From the NCBI GenBank assembly GCA_012845835.1, contig JABAKD010000002.1, forward strand, positions 21,254,274-21,318,273: DNA of 64,000 nt. Reading direction: 5' to 3'. This stretch comes from Undaria pinnatifida. Its lineage: Eukaryota; Sar; Phaeophyceae; Laminariales; Alariaceae. The notes beneath the pieces are model-generated. The model had not been told where the DNA came from. It searched no databases and worked only from the letters and a program-made list of their open reading frames with translations. Shown here in pieces: positions 10,330 to 20,119 of this stretch. Every line of letters begins with the position of its first letter. Position 1 is the first letter of the stretch. Position numbers and translations under genes: made by a program.

Positions 10330-11640
10330 GAATAACGGCTAGTTTAATACTAAAGATTCAAATTGATTGTGAAGAGGGTTGCTCGCTGGGTCGCTGAGGG
10401 GCGTCCCCGCGATTCTGTTCTTAGTTCAGAGAAGCGCTGGTGTTTCCCCTTATTATGTGCGGCGAAAAATTACAGCCACACGAGGTTAAGATTCCACCAT
10501 TTTTTCTCCCGCGTCCAATAACAAACAACAATAACAACAACAATAGCAACAACGTGATGTTTGCTTTTTTTGTTGGTGCGTTCTCGCTGTAGCATTGATT
10601 GGTAGAAAAATAGTGTCCTAAGAAGGGCAGAGCTGGAAAGCTTTCATGTTACCCAGAGTATGCGGTGCAATTTCTTCAACCGCAACGACCATTATTCTTG
10701 ATGCATTTTTAAATCGGGGACATGAACCGAGTAGTAGGCCTTCTCTCGAAAAGTCCTTCCTATTATAGCTTGTACGAGGCATTGACTCGACGAAAGGTCA
10801 TGTATTGACTTTTTCTTAGCACACCCTGGGCAACAATTTGCTGTTCTCGCGTTAACCGATAGCCGTCCACGATTTTGGGTTTGCCGTCTGACAGACATAG
10901 TTTTTCGTCGCGCAGCCGTCTGCTGCGTGCAGAGCCTGCCCTCTCTAAATAATCTATCGAGCAACGAGAAGAGCTAATAGATTATTATAATAAGTTCGTG
11001 CTTCATTACTAAATAAAGTGAACATGGCTGTAATACGTAACTAGTCTACAGTACAGCGATAACCACGACATGATGATAGGCCTACTATTGCTAAAACTAC
11101 TGCTCGAAGAGTTCCGCCTAGTAATAGAGATCGACCCTCTATGCACCCCCCGCGTGATGTTTCACCCCCTCCAAAAAAAAGTCTATCCAACACAACAACA
11201 AACAGCATGATGACACGTTTTGTCCCCAAAAACTTGGTGTTGCAGATTCAGATTGTCGTGATGGGGTAGACTAAATGATTAGTCTATAAATAGTCTAAAG
11301 TAGGCTAAATGATTAGTCTAGTCTAATATAACTTCATGCATGGATCAATCTAAAACAAAAACAAAAAACATTAACTCCAAAAACGCTTCATTCAACCAAA
11401 CTCCTCGTCTCGCTCGATCATCAACTTTTTCGTTTTTGCGAACTTTTTTTGTTGCCAGTTAGTTGATGATTCGAGTCTTAAGTTATAAGCCAGTCGGCCG
11501 CACCTTTTCCTAACGCCCCCCCCCCCCCGATACGCGATGATGGCGTAGTTCTTCGGTAACTCTCTGGAAAGCGTCACTGGTGTCGCTTCGCATGGTTTCA
11601 AGAGGTGCTCTGCAGATTTTACGCGTATGTTTGCTGTTTT
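10330..11640. other. no gene recognised
   Basis: Non-coding by appearance. AACAACAATAGC-type patch near 10525; GATTAGTCTA-type short repeats at 11270-11325; C run at 11517-11529. Confidence 0.5.
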
Positions 11641-11643
11641 ACT

Positions 11644-11748
11644 ATTATCACAGCTATCACAGCGATCACAGCTATCACAGCTATCACAGCTATCACAGCT
11701 ATCACAGCTATCACAGCTACCACAGCTATCACAGCTATCACAGCTATC
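11644..11748 (+). repeat. 9-bp minisatellite, unit ATCACAGCT
   Basis: About 11 near-perfect copies of ATCACAGCT, one with C in place of T. It runs directly into the TRIM LTR at 11749. Confidence 0.95.
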
Positions 11749-11894
11749 TGTTAAGGTATTAGTGGGGTATAAGCCACTTGCAAATTTTTAAAAGGTTAAT
11801 CAATAGCTCACCCAAACTAAGCCTTGTATGTAGTCTAACCCTCCCCCCCCTGAAACGGCGGGGTAGCAGGTCCGCCGGATATACGGGTGGACCT
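11749..11894 (-). mobile_element. TRIM fossil, part left of the Copia insertion
   Basis: LTR in reverse orientation (TGTTAAGGTATTAGTGGGG onward), then the purine tract complement CCCTCCCCCCCCTG and internal tail up to GACCT. The same copy resumes at 14641 after the Copia insertion, as shown by the duplicated GACCT. Confidence 0.8.
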
Positions 11895-12305
11895 TGTTAA
11901 AAGTATGAACCTTGGATTCAAATCTAAGTTAATGCGCAGTCTATTCGCACGAATAAGATATGCAGTTGAATCTTGAGTTGAATCTTACGTTGAATCTTCG
12001 GTGTAACCTAGATGTAAACGTAGATTTGAGTATGTTAAGGTTGTCCCGTTGTCCCGGTATTCTACCGTACTATGGGCATTGTTCCGTGATGATCAGGTGG
12101 TGATGCACCCCACCATGATCACTCTCCCAACTCTCCCAACTTTCCCAATTCTTCTTCTCTTTTTGGCCTCAAGAGCCCTTTCCAAACTATCCTTTTTTCT
12201 TTCTTATCACAAGTGATCTTAACAGACACTTCGGTGCCACCTCTGCATCTCTTCGCATAGAAGACAGAGCCTTCACACAACCATTGTGTTCACAGGCTAT
12301 TCACA
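11895..12305 (-). repeat. Copia LTR (3' in element sense)
   Basis: 411 bp with TG...CA ends in the standard orientation. It contains tandem TTGAATCTT words and the near-palindrome GATCAGGTGGTGATGCACC. Same as 14230-14640 by eye. Confidence 0.95.
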
Positions 12306-12307
12306 GG

Positions 12308-13156
12308 TTATGAGCCTCGAAGGTATCGAAGGATCCTTTTAACCGCTGCCATATGCACCGATGTGGGTTTTGCCATGTGACGAGCTGCTTGCATCGTGCT
12401 GAACGCCACGTCGTACCTCGTGCATTGGGTAAGAAATATAAGACTTCCTACAATGGCTTGATAGAGCTTAGTCATTGCCTCGTTTAGAAGCACGCTTCCT
12501 TCCGGCTGTGCGCATAGTTCCTTTCCTATTCCGGGTACGTGTACCGGGTTGCAGTCACTCATGTTGAAACGCTTGAGTACCGAAAGTGTGTACTGACCTT
12601 GACTGAGTTCGATCGTTCCGGCTGCCTTGTCGCGCTTAACTTCAATGCCCAGAATTTGAGACACATCCCCGAGATCAGTCATAGCGAATTTTTCCATAAG
12701 CTCACGTCGAACCTCGGCCATGCTTGCATTTGATGGTCCAGTGATGAGCAAGTCGTCGACGAAGAGAGTTAGCATGATGTATGTGTTCCCACTTCCCTTT
12801 GTGTATACGCAGGAATCAGATGCTGTCGGCGTGAACCCCATTTTACGCAAGTCCTTGTCAATGGTGCTGTTCCAAACGCTTGGTGATTGGCGAAGTCCAT
12901 ATAAGCTTTTGCGCAGTTTCATTACCAGCGGTCGGTTGGTTCTCTCGTCTATCGTTTCAAAGCCTGGTGCTTGCTTGGTGTAGACGTCCTCTTCAAGTTT
13001 ACCGTTGAGAAATGCAGTTTGTACGTCCATGGCCAAAACTCGCCAATCCCTTGATGCCGCTATAGCCAGAAGAAGACGCTGACTTTCAATACGACAAACA
13101 GGAGCGAAAGTAGTGAAGCAATCCAGTCCATGCTGTTGAGCCCAACCTTGTACCAC
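12308..13156 (-). pseudogene. Copia reverse-transcriptase segment of a fossil element
   Basis: A stretch of about 283 codons matching the Copia RT palm and its C-terminal extension: FTTFAPVCRIESQRLLLAIA, then DVQTAFLNGKLEEDVY, the KSLYGLRQSPSVWN block, the catalytic LFVDDLLITG motif, LGIEVKRD, and the connection block YDVAFSTMQAARHMAKP. These are hallmark motifs of Ty1/Copia RVT_2. It begins and ends within pol, and no integrase, protease or gag is recognisable beside it, so it is a partial polyprotein remnant of the surrounding fossil. It lies directly against the 3' LTR. Confidence 0.95.
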
Positions 13157-13245
13157 GAGCCTTGCTTTAAAACGTCCGTTGTTTGAATCTTACGTTGAAT
13201 CTTCGGTGTAACCTAGATGTAAACGTAGATTTGAGTATGTTAAGA

Positions 13246-14229
13246 CTTGACCGTGTCCCAATCCAGGGGGTAATTTTACCGCAGTTGTAATACTTCGCAC
13301 AGGGACGGGTTTATGGTTATACCGGTAATATATTCTTGCGAGATGTACTTGTAGGTACGGTTGAAATTGATACTTAAGTAGAGAATATTACTTAGTGCAG
13401 CAGTTCTTTGTCAACTATAAAGTTACAACTGCTCGCCAGTTACGTATTAGTAAAGGTGGAACTATGGGTCGTGTGAACTTATGTCAACGATCGTACAGCA
13501 GTAAGCCATGTTCTACCGGAAAATGCGTACGAGTATATATTCCAGCATTTAGGAGTAAAAAAGGCTCACAAAAGACTGTCTCGCTTATGCTGACACACGA
13601 GTTCTTCAGCGTACGATTTGTATCAGGCAGTTTATCGTTATATGCGTATCCTAGGATCATATTGAAGTGGCGTGGTTAACTTACAGCAGCGACCTTTGTC
13701 AGTTGTTTGCTAGTTTGTTTCTTCTTTTTTTGGGGATATAGCTCGTTGATGGACTATGACTACACCCACCATAGTTTGTTACAGTACTATCAGTAGTACT
13801 TGTTCTACCTGCTTCCTAATGTTTTGTTTTTGCGGAAGTACGTAAGTATATTAAACAAACAACTGAATAGTGAAAATGTTTTATTTGTCGTAATGGACAC
13901 TTGTCCACAATTCTTTTTATTTGTCTAGTATTGTTTATCTATTTGGTACAATTCAGAAAGCGTGTTTAAAACCCAGTAGACGAATCTTTGCGTTTTATCT
14001 ACTAGGTAGGGTATTTATCGCTGGTAATTACACCAAGCGTAATTTTTATACGTATCTTTCCTTGTAACGTTTTATTTTTTGTAGAATGTGTGGATAACAT
14101 GGATACATCCATATTGCGGCGGTTGATACACCCGACCGGATATGAGACCCATTTGTTTTTGATTATTTTACGAATTTGTTTTCTAAGTATGAGGCTTCTC
14201 TAGCAATCTGACTTCGCATTACGGGGGTG
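13246..14229. other. unrecognised interior of the Copia fossil
   Basis: AT-rich sequence lying between an LTR-derived piece and the 5' LTR. It includes a 94-codon plus-strand frame (13395-13679) opening MQQFFVNYKVTTARQ and rich in Ser, Arg and Lys, without a recognised domain. It may be element leader sequence or captured DNA. Confidence 0.4.
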
Positions 14230-14640
14230 TGTTAAAAGTATGAACCTTGGATTCAAATCTAAGTTAATGCGCAGTCTATTCGCACGAATAAGATATGCAG
14301 TTGAATCTTGAGTTGAATCTTACGTTGAATCTTCGGTGTAACCTAGATGTAAACGTAGATTTGAGTATGTTAAGGTTGTCCCGTTGTCCCGGTATTCTAC
14401 CGTACTATGGGCATTGTTCCGTGATGATCAGGTGGTGATGCACCCCACCATGATCACTCTCCCAACTCTCCCAACTTTCCCAATTCTTCTTCTCTTTTTG
14501 GCCTCAAGAGCCCTTTCCAAACTATCCTTTTTTCTTTCTTATCACAAGTGATCTTAACAGACACTTCGGTGCCACCTCTGCATCTCTTCGCATAGAAGAC
14601 AGAGCCTTCACACAACCATTGTGTTCACAGGCTATTCACA
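14230..14640 (-). repeat. Copia LTR (5' in element sense)
   Basis: 411 bp, same sequence as 11895-12305 by eye. Followed by the target duplication GACCT. Confidence 0.95.
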
Positions 14641-14805
14641 GACCTGTCAATATCCGGCGGACCTTTGTCAATATCCGGCGGACCTGTCAACATCCAAGCG
14701 GTTTCATGTCCTGGGGATACCGGGGAGAGTATTTTTCAAGTTCGGCATCTATCTGGGGAAAGTCTGAAAAAGTTTATTATTATTGTGGATGGTGGGATTT
14801 GAACG
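14641..14805 (-). mobile_element. TRIM fossil, part right of the Copia insertion
   Basis: Resumes the TRIM internal tail (GACCTGTCAATATCC, repeated) and runs through CCAAGCGGTTTCATG, GGGGATACCGGGGAGAGTA and GTGGATGGTGGGATTTGAAC to the T-arm-like hairpin. It then merges with the inverted arm described next. Confidence 0.75.
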
Positions 14806-15058
14806 GCTACCCCTCTTTGCCCGACGCACTTACTTGCAAATAATAACGTGCACGACTCGAACCGCCTCCATAGAACCACACACCCAGAAACCTATTTCGA
14901 CATGTGCAGCAGCAGCGCAAACACCTGCAGCATGAGACCATCGTACCAGGCCACACAGCACGCTCAAAAGCAGACATCACAGCAGGCCGCACAGCAAACA
15001 CGCAGACCACACACAGGCATGTCCATGGGATGGATTTTGCCGGAGATTCACGTCGTCA
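14806..15058 (+). repeat. left arm of a 2.6-kb-spaced inverted repeat (family J)
   Basis: Contains CGACGCACTT, GCAAATAATAACGTGCAC, CTCGAACCGCC, AACCACACACCCAGAAACC and CACACAGCA-rich sequence ending TTTTGCCGGAGA. The right arm at 17212-17470 is its diverged reverse complement. The arms point outward with GCTACC(C/G)CTCTTTGC at their ends, each next to a TRIM fragment. Confidence 0.65.
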
Positions 15059-15059
15059 A

Positions 15060-15145
15060 GTTTTTTTTTTTTTTTTTCTAATTTCCCCATCCCCATCATT
15101 CCGTTTACTTTTTTTTTTTTTTTTTTTCTATCCTCCGGTGGATGG
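15060..15145. repeat. poly-T tracts
   Basis: Two long T runs (about 15060-15077 and 15109-15127) just upstream of the hAT-type MITE. Confidence 0.9.
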
Positions 15146-15153
15146 GGAAAAAT

Positions 15154-16011
15154 CAGGGTAGTCCTCGGTACCGTTTTTTTTTACGGTACCAGATCGGACG
15201 GTATTGCGAAATGACGGTACTTTTCAAACGGTTGACGGTATTTCGATTTCTCACGGTACCACTTTTGGCGGTACACGGTATCGCCGAATTTGACGGTACT
15301 TTTTCGGCGGTATCGAAAAGTGACGGTATTTTCTAGACGGTAGACGGTTTTTCGATATTTGACGGTACTTTTTTGGCGGTACTGCAAAACGACGGTACCG
15401 GTCCCGGTACTGCCAAATTTGACGGTACTTTTTCGAGGGTACTGAAATATGACGGTTCCGCCACTGAGAAATACAGAATTACGAATGACGAAATACTTGA
15501 CAGCACCTGCCGGGCGGCGATCAAGCATGCCGGCACCACCCCGCTGATGTTCCTGCATACCTATATAGAACGGACGAATAGAGGCTAGACTAATCGTCGA
15601 ACCGTCAAGCTGACAAACCCACCAGCCTCACGCGAAACAACATTTAGACATTTAGCACCAAAATATGACAATAAAACAATAAATACTACTACTACTGCAA
15701 ACAATAAAACAATAAAACCTAAAACATGAAAACATTCAATGAAAACCATCACCCTACAATCTTTGACGGTTCTGAATATGACGGTTTTTCTAAACGGGAA
15801 ACGGTACTTCGCTTATTTGACGGTACTTTTATGGCGGTGCTGCAAAATGACGGTACTTTTTGAACGGTTGACGGTTTTTCGATTTTTGACGGTACCGCCT
15901 TCGGCGGTACACGGTTTGCCCAAATTCAAATATGACGGTATTCCGCCGAGTACCGGGACCGACGTACAGCACGGGAAAATTACCTCGGGAATTTTCCCGA
16001 GGACTACCCTG
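15154..16011. mobile_element. 858-bp hAT-type MITE with 8-bp target duplication
   Basis: Terminal inverted repeats CAGGGTAGTCCTCGG (15 bp, perfect) at 15154 and, inverted, ending at 16011. Flanked on both sides by the 8-bp direct duplication GGAAAAAT (15146-15153 and 16012-16019). CAGGG-type ends with an 8-bp duplication are diagnostic of the hAT superfamily. Both halves consist largely of ACGGTA-containing subterminal repeats (at least 15 copies, often TGACGGTACTTTTT). The middle (about 15460-15770) is AT-rich, with a short frame ending near 15588, and holds no recognisable transposase. Perfect ends and duplication suggest fairly recent insertion. Confidence 0.95.
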
Positions 16012-16184
16012 GGAAAAATAAAGCTCACCATACACTTCCACGTATTTTCATACGCGTCGTGTGTCGATTTAACTCAGTTGCTTTCGCAGCCCAACGCTAG
16101 CCGTTTACTTTATTTTACGGCATATCGCGTACATATATATATGGATTTTTTTTCCCGTGCGCTGTGACTGCTTTGTCCATATAT

Positions 16185-16290
16185 ATAATAAAAATTAAAA
16201 TACAATCCATCCAGCTGTGAGATCGAATATTTTGTCGAAACTCATCTTTGCAAGCTGTGTGTGATGCTCCATATATTATATTATAAAAAT
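16185..16290 (-). repeat. family B fragment
   Basis: Reverse-strand family B end: CAGCTGTGAGATCGA, then GTCGAAACTCATCTTTGC and AAGCTGTGTGTGATGCTCC, with an AT-rich flank. Confidence 0.65.
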
Positions 16291-16369
16291 ATATATCGCA
16301 TATGACTTAGCAAAGTGCCGTCTCCGCACATGTGTCTGGTTTCACGTCACACACCCGCCTGCCTCGGTG

Positions 16370-16425
16370 ATGATGTGGTGATGTGATGTGGTGATGTGAT
16401 GTGGTGATGTGATGTTGTGATGTGT
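16370..16425 (+). repeat. GTGATGTG-type microsatellite
   Basis: Short tandem array of TGTGGTGATGTGA units. Confidence 0.85.
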
Positions 16426-16429
16426 GGTC

Positions 16430-17211
16430 ACTCCCGGGTCAATCTTGAAAAATCTCGGAGCCCCGATGAGATGGATGCTTTTTGGGTTGACATCGTATCT
16501 TGTTTCGGAGACAGACCATGCATGCCAGCTTTCATTTAAAAAAAAAAGACGGCGGCGGCGGGCGGCGGTGTAACGCAGCGCAGGAACACAAACATGCACA
16601 AACCAAGAATAGATACTACACGGCACTGCCCGCGCATACACCGCTCCTAGCTAGGCGGGATTGGTCACCGTACCGACCATGGGGATGATGGTGGACCACC
16701 AGGTGGTGGTGGGGGCAGTGATGACTTGGCGGCTGCAATGCCTTGCTGGCTGCTGCTTGCTGCTGCTGCTAAGCAGCTGCTGCTGCTGCTGGGTACAACA
16801 GTACTACAACAACGATGGACTCCCCGCAACAGTTAGAGAGCTTAAAAATAGACTAGACTATTAATAGAGCTGTATGTAGTCTAGACTAGAGCTCCCAAGG
16901 GATAAAAAATAAAGGTCCTTTGTGACCGGTGTCTACTCTGTTCTACTGCTGTTTTATTACTCATGCTGTTGAAATCTCGTAGATAAGATTTATATTTTCA
17001 ACTCTCTTGCTCTCAGATGAGAGATTGCAAACACGAGTCCGAGTGTGGGTGATGCTGCCCCCTTCCTTCTACGTACGGCTACGATTCTACCCCTCGTATG
17101 CGTCATACGCGCTAGCGAGTACGCGTGCACGACTATTTTCGAGTGCTTCATGTCGCCCCGTAATATACTTGTGCGCATCCTCTTTACATCGATGGCACTG
17201 ATGTTGCTCTC
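16430..17211. other. no gene recognised
   Basis: Includes a GGCGGC patch near 16550, a CTGCTGCTG patch at 16750-16785 and GACTAGACTATTAATAG-like words near 16848 that recur at about 33503. No supported coding sequence. Confidence 0.5.
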
Positions 17212-17470
17212 TGAATGCACGACCATTCTTCCGGCAAAATCGATCAGGGACATGTGTGCTGTGTGGTCTGCGTGTTTGCTGTGTGGTCTGCTGTGTTATC
17301 TGCTTTCGCGCGTGCTGTGTGGCCTGGTGCGATGGTCTTATTATGCTGTGGTGTTTGCCCTGCTGTTTCAAGTAAGTGTCGAAATGGGTTTCTGAGGGTG
17401 TGGTTCTGGAGGCGGTTCGAGTTGTGCACGTTATTATTTGCAAGTGCGTCGTGCAAAGAGCGGTAGCAGG
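17212..17470 (-). repeat. right arm of the family J inverted repeat
   Basis: Diverged reverse complement of 14806-15058. In plus-strand order: CTTCCGGCAAAATCGATC, GTGTGGTCTGCGTGTTTGC, GTGTGGCCTGGTGCGATGGT, GTGTCGAAATGGGTTTCTG, GGCGGTTCGAGTTGTGCACG and GTTATTATTTGCAAGTGCG. The two arms enclose the hAT MITE and a family B fragment. Confidence 0.65.
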
Positions 17471-17522
17471 ATTTGAACCCACGACCCCAAAAAGTTATGT
17501 TGACGACGCCATTGGCGAAGGA
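17471..17522 (-). mobile_element. TRIM fragment, fossil
   Basis: Reverse-strand piece with GGATTTGAACCCACGACCCC and GTTGACGACGCCA, the T-arm-like hairpin and the primer-binding motif. Joined to family B at 17540. Confidence 0.7.
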
Positions 17523-17539
17523 ATTACAAGTATTACTTG

Positions 17540-17825
17540 TATAAAAAATGAAAATACACTCCAGCTGCGAGATCGAAGATTTCGTCGAAACTCATCTTTG
17601 CAAGCTGTGTGTGATACTCCGATCGCGCGTATTACGAGTTGTGTGTTCTCATTAAGGATATAGGTCGGCGACTCCCCACAACTACGGAGTGTAGCTATCA
17701 GGGTCAACAGGGTGATGTTAGTCAGTCTATGCGCGGAAACTGTAAAACCCGTTTCTGAGGGGGACCAAATCTGACAGCTGTGGAAGGAAATGTATCCGTT
17801 CATCAAGTGAATCATGTAAGTCGAA
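17540..17825 (-). repeat. family B, near full copy
   Basis: Reverse complement of 21786-22080 over about 280 bp, from the CACAGCTGGAGTG-like end to TTCACTTGATGAACGG. The far end (17735-17825) then recurs in the G-rich array downstream. Confidence 0.8.
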
Positions 17826-18850
17826 TAACTGGTGAGGGGGGGGCGGAGTTTTGAAGGACGTGGGGGCCTGGTTTTGATCAATAGCGAGCGGGGTTGGAGG
17901 GGGGGGGGGGAGGGGGGGGGGGGGGGGGGGGGGGGCGGACGGGCGGGCAATTTGTGCGTGGAAGCTATAAATCCTTTTAAGGGGATAAATCTGACGGTTT
18001 TGGGAAAGAAAAAAGAAGAAGAAAAAAAAATGCATCAGTTTATCATAGGGGGGGGTTGGGGCGGGGGGTGGGGGCGGGGGGGGCAGCTCAATCTGTGCGT
18101 GGAAACTATACATTATTTTGAGGGGATGAATGTGACGGTTTTGGAAAGAATGCATCAGTTTATCATGTATATCCTGGGGTAAGTCGTACAATCAGTGAGT
18201 AGAGAGAGGGCGGAGTGTTCGAGGGGGTGGGGGTGGGATGGGGTGGGGGGGTTGGGGAGGTGGGAGGTGGAGGCGGGGGGGGGGGGGGGGGGGAGGGGGG
18301 GGCTATACGTGTGGTGCTAGGTCTAGGCGATGGTGCAGGTGGGGAAGAAGGGGATTTTCGGGGCGGGGGGGGGGGGGGGGGAAGCGCAGTGGCATGGATG
18401 GCTCTAGAAAGATAATGAGGTGATATCCAGTGCGTGAAGTGTTTATTAATCTGGCGGATTTCGATATTAGGTGGCGCGCTTGAGCAAGGGAGAGCGAGAA
18501 GGGGGGGGCGGGGGGCGGGGGAGGGGGGGGGAGATTTTTTAGGAGGTTTAAGTCACAAATAATATTCAAATACATTCCGGCTGTGAGATCAAAGATATGT
18601 TATACGCGTGGTGCTAGGTCTAGGCGATCGTGCGGGTGGTGGGAAAAGAGGGGGCGTTGGAGGGGGGGGTTGAGGGGGGTGGGGGGAAAGAATGAAAACT
18701 ACGTCATGGATGGTCAGAAAGATAATGACGTGATATCAACTGCGTAAAGGTGTTTATTACTCTCTGGTCGATTTCGATTGTGAGTGGGGCGCTTGGACAA
18801 ACTAGGCGGAAAGAAAAAAAATGTATCATTTTGTTGCCGCGTGTTTTGTT
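17826..18850. repeat. G-rich tandem field built partly from family B ends
   Basis: Two overlapping tandem systems. One is a unit carrying GTGCGTGGAARCTATA, then GGGGATRAATSTGACGGTTTT and ATGCATCAGTTTATCAT, at about 17735, 17955 and 18095, separated by runs of 8-18 G. The other is a longer unit with TATACGYGTGGTGCTAGGTC, GAAAGATAATGASGTGATAT and GTGTTTATTA at about 18302 and 18600. Many G runs could form G-quadruplexes on the plus strand. Glycine- or proline-rich frames here are artefacts. Confidence 0.8.
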
Positions 18851-18856
18851 AACGGA

Positions 18857-19116
18857 CCTTTCAATATCCAAGCAGTTTTGTTACTGGGGATATCGGGTGG
18901 AGGAGAGTATTTTTTTCGAGTTCGACATGCATAGCGAAAGCCTGAAAAAGTATGCTATTACTGTTGTGGATGGTGGGATTTGAACCCACGCCCCCTGAAA
19001 AAAACCATCGTCCTGCCGACGACGCCATTTGTGAAGGAATTAGTGGGGGTATTAGTCCGTTTGACCACTTGCAAAAGATTGACCTTTATAGCTTACCCAA
19101 ACTAAGCCTTATAACA
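18857..19116 (-). mobile_element. TRIM fossil, partial
   Basis: Reverse strand. 5' LTR (element sense) at 19030-19116, primer-binding complement GACGACGCCATT, hairpin GTGGGATTTGAACCCAC, and internal tail out to about 18857, where similarity to the family stops. Confidence 0.8.
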
Positions 19117-19324
19117 GCTAAAATACCACCGCACGCGCCCTTTCCTATTAAAATGGTACCACCGGACTCTGGACCAGCGAACACCGAACACATGCGGTGG
19201 GAATTTGACTACTTAATTTTTACATTTTCCCTGATACTGCGATATGCAATTATTCTAGAGACGTTATATATTATTGTGTAGGACGTTTCAGTGACTTTCC
19301 GATGTCGAAGCGCCGGCGATCATT

Positions 19325-19430
19325 TAGTTAACTTGAACCCTTTTTAGCACCGCATTCCCGACACAGGGACGAAACGCTTGGAGTTAAACTAGGAATTTTA
19401 GGAGTTGGGAATGGGTTAACCCAGCCCTTT
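19325..19430. repeat. possible decayed TTAA element
   Basis: Bounded by TTAACTTGAACCC and GGGTTAACCC with a TAGGAATTTTAGGAG interior. It does not share the interior of the 82-bp MITEs, so the match may be by chance. Confidence 0.2.
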
Positions 19431-19433
19431 CGG

Positions 19434-19640
19434 GGTGTAAGTAAGGGTGTAGGGCGGGGACACAACGTGTCCCCTGCAGGTCGGCCAATTGAGCAGGTCC
19501 TCGGAGAGTACTCACTTTCTTAGCCTTAGGGGGACGTAGCTTTATTAGATTCCACCAGAACCGCGGATGACTTCTGGGAACGGAGGCACGCGCCTCTCCG
19601 TTCTATTTCCTGATAGGGGTCTCAGAGGCAAGACTTGACG
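19434..19640 (+). repeat. dispersed repeat family D, copy 1 (LTR-like)
   Basis: Shares with 47640-47880 (opposite orientation) the blocks GGGGACACA, CCCCTGCAGGTC, CAATTGAGCAGGTCCTCGG, GACGTAGCTTTATT and GATTCCACCAGA, plus a palindrome, here CGGAGGCACGCGCCTCTCCG. Composition and context resemble a solo LTR of an unidentified element. Confidence 0.5.
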
Positions 19641-20110
19641 AACAAAAAAAGTAGCTGATGATTGCAGCATCCTCCTCCACGCGAAAAGCACAGCCCGGGC
19701 TGGTTTAATGAGATCAGGCGACGACGATTTCCCCGGTCGAACTCCAACGCAAGTGCCTGTAAAGCACGCGCACCGCTTGCAAGCGCTGCCGGATGCTGCA
19801 CGCACACGCCACGATAAGGGCGGATAATACACATTTTTTTGTCGCTGTGCATGGGCCCAAAAAGGGCTTGAACAACAATTCAATACATCCATTGCTTTCC
19901 CACCTTGAGGCGGACGATATAATAAGGCACGAAATTACGTACAAAATGTACCACATATTCTATACAAGTACAGTCGCTGCAGAAGTTACATATATTTTAC
20001 GAGAAGTAGAGATTAGTGCCTTTCGCTGAAGCAAACGGTTGCATATGAACTGAAACCAGCCCAAGAAGAGCGTCGTTTCTAAATAGAAGAAACGGGGGGG
20101 GGATATAACG
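19641..20110. other. no gene recognised
   Basis: Contains CGAACTCCAACGCAAG and CACCGCTTGCAAGCGC at 19738-19790, related to a block at 59115-59165. Otherwise nothing supported. Confidence 0.45.
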
Positions 20111-20119
20111 TTAACGGTG

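Larger units (their letters stand above)
11895..14640 (-). mobile_element. Ty1/Copia fossil, young, inserted in a TRIM
   Basis: Two 411-bp LTRs (11895-12305 and 14230-14640) bound the element and look identical by eye, so insertion is recent. Both sides carry the 5-bp target duplication GACCT (11890-11894 and 14641-14645). The element is on the minus strand. The interior holds a Copia reverse-transcriptase segment (12308-13156), an extra LTR-derived piece (about 13185-13245), and about 980 bp of unrecognised sequence. It is broken: most of the expected pol and gag parts are not recognisable. It disrupts an older TRIM copy. Confidence 0.95.

Noticed and set aside
17495-18575. Proline- or glycine-rich proteins
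   Set aside because: They arise from G runs in the tandem field.
19325-19430. Third TTAA MITE copy
   Set aside because: The ends partly fit but the interior does not match the 82-bp family.
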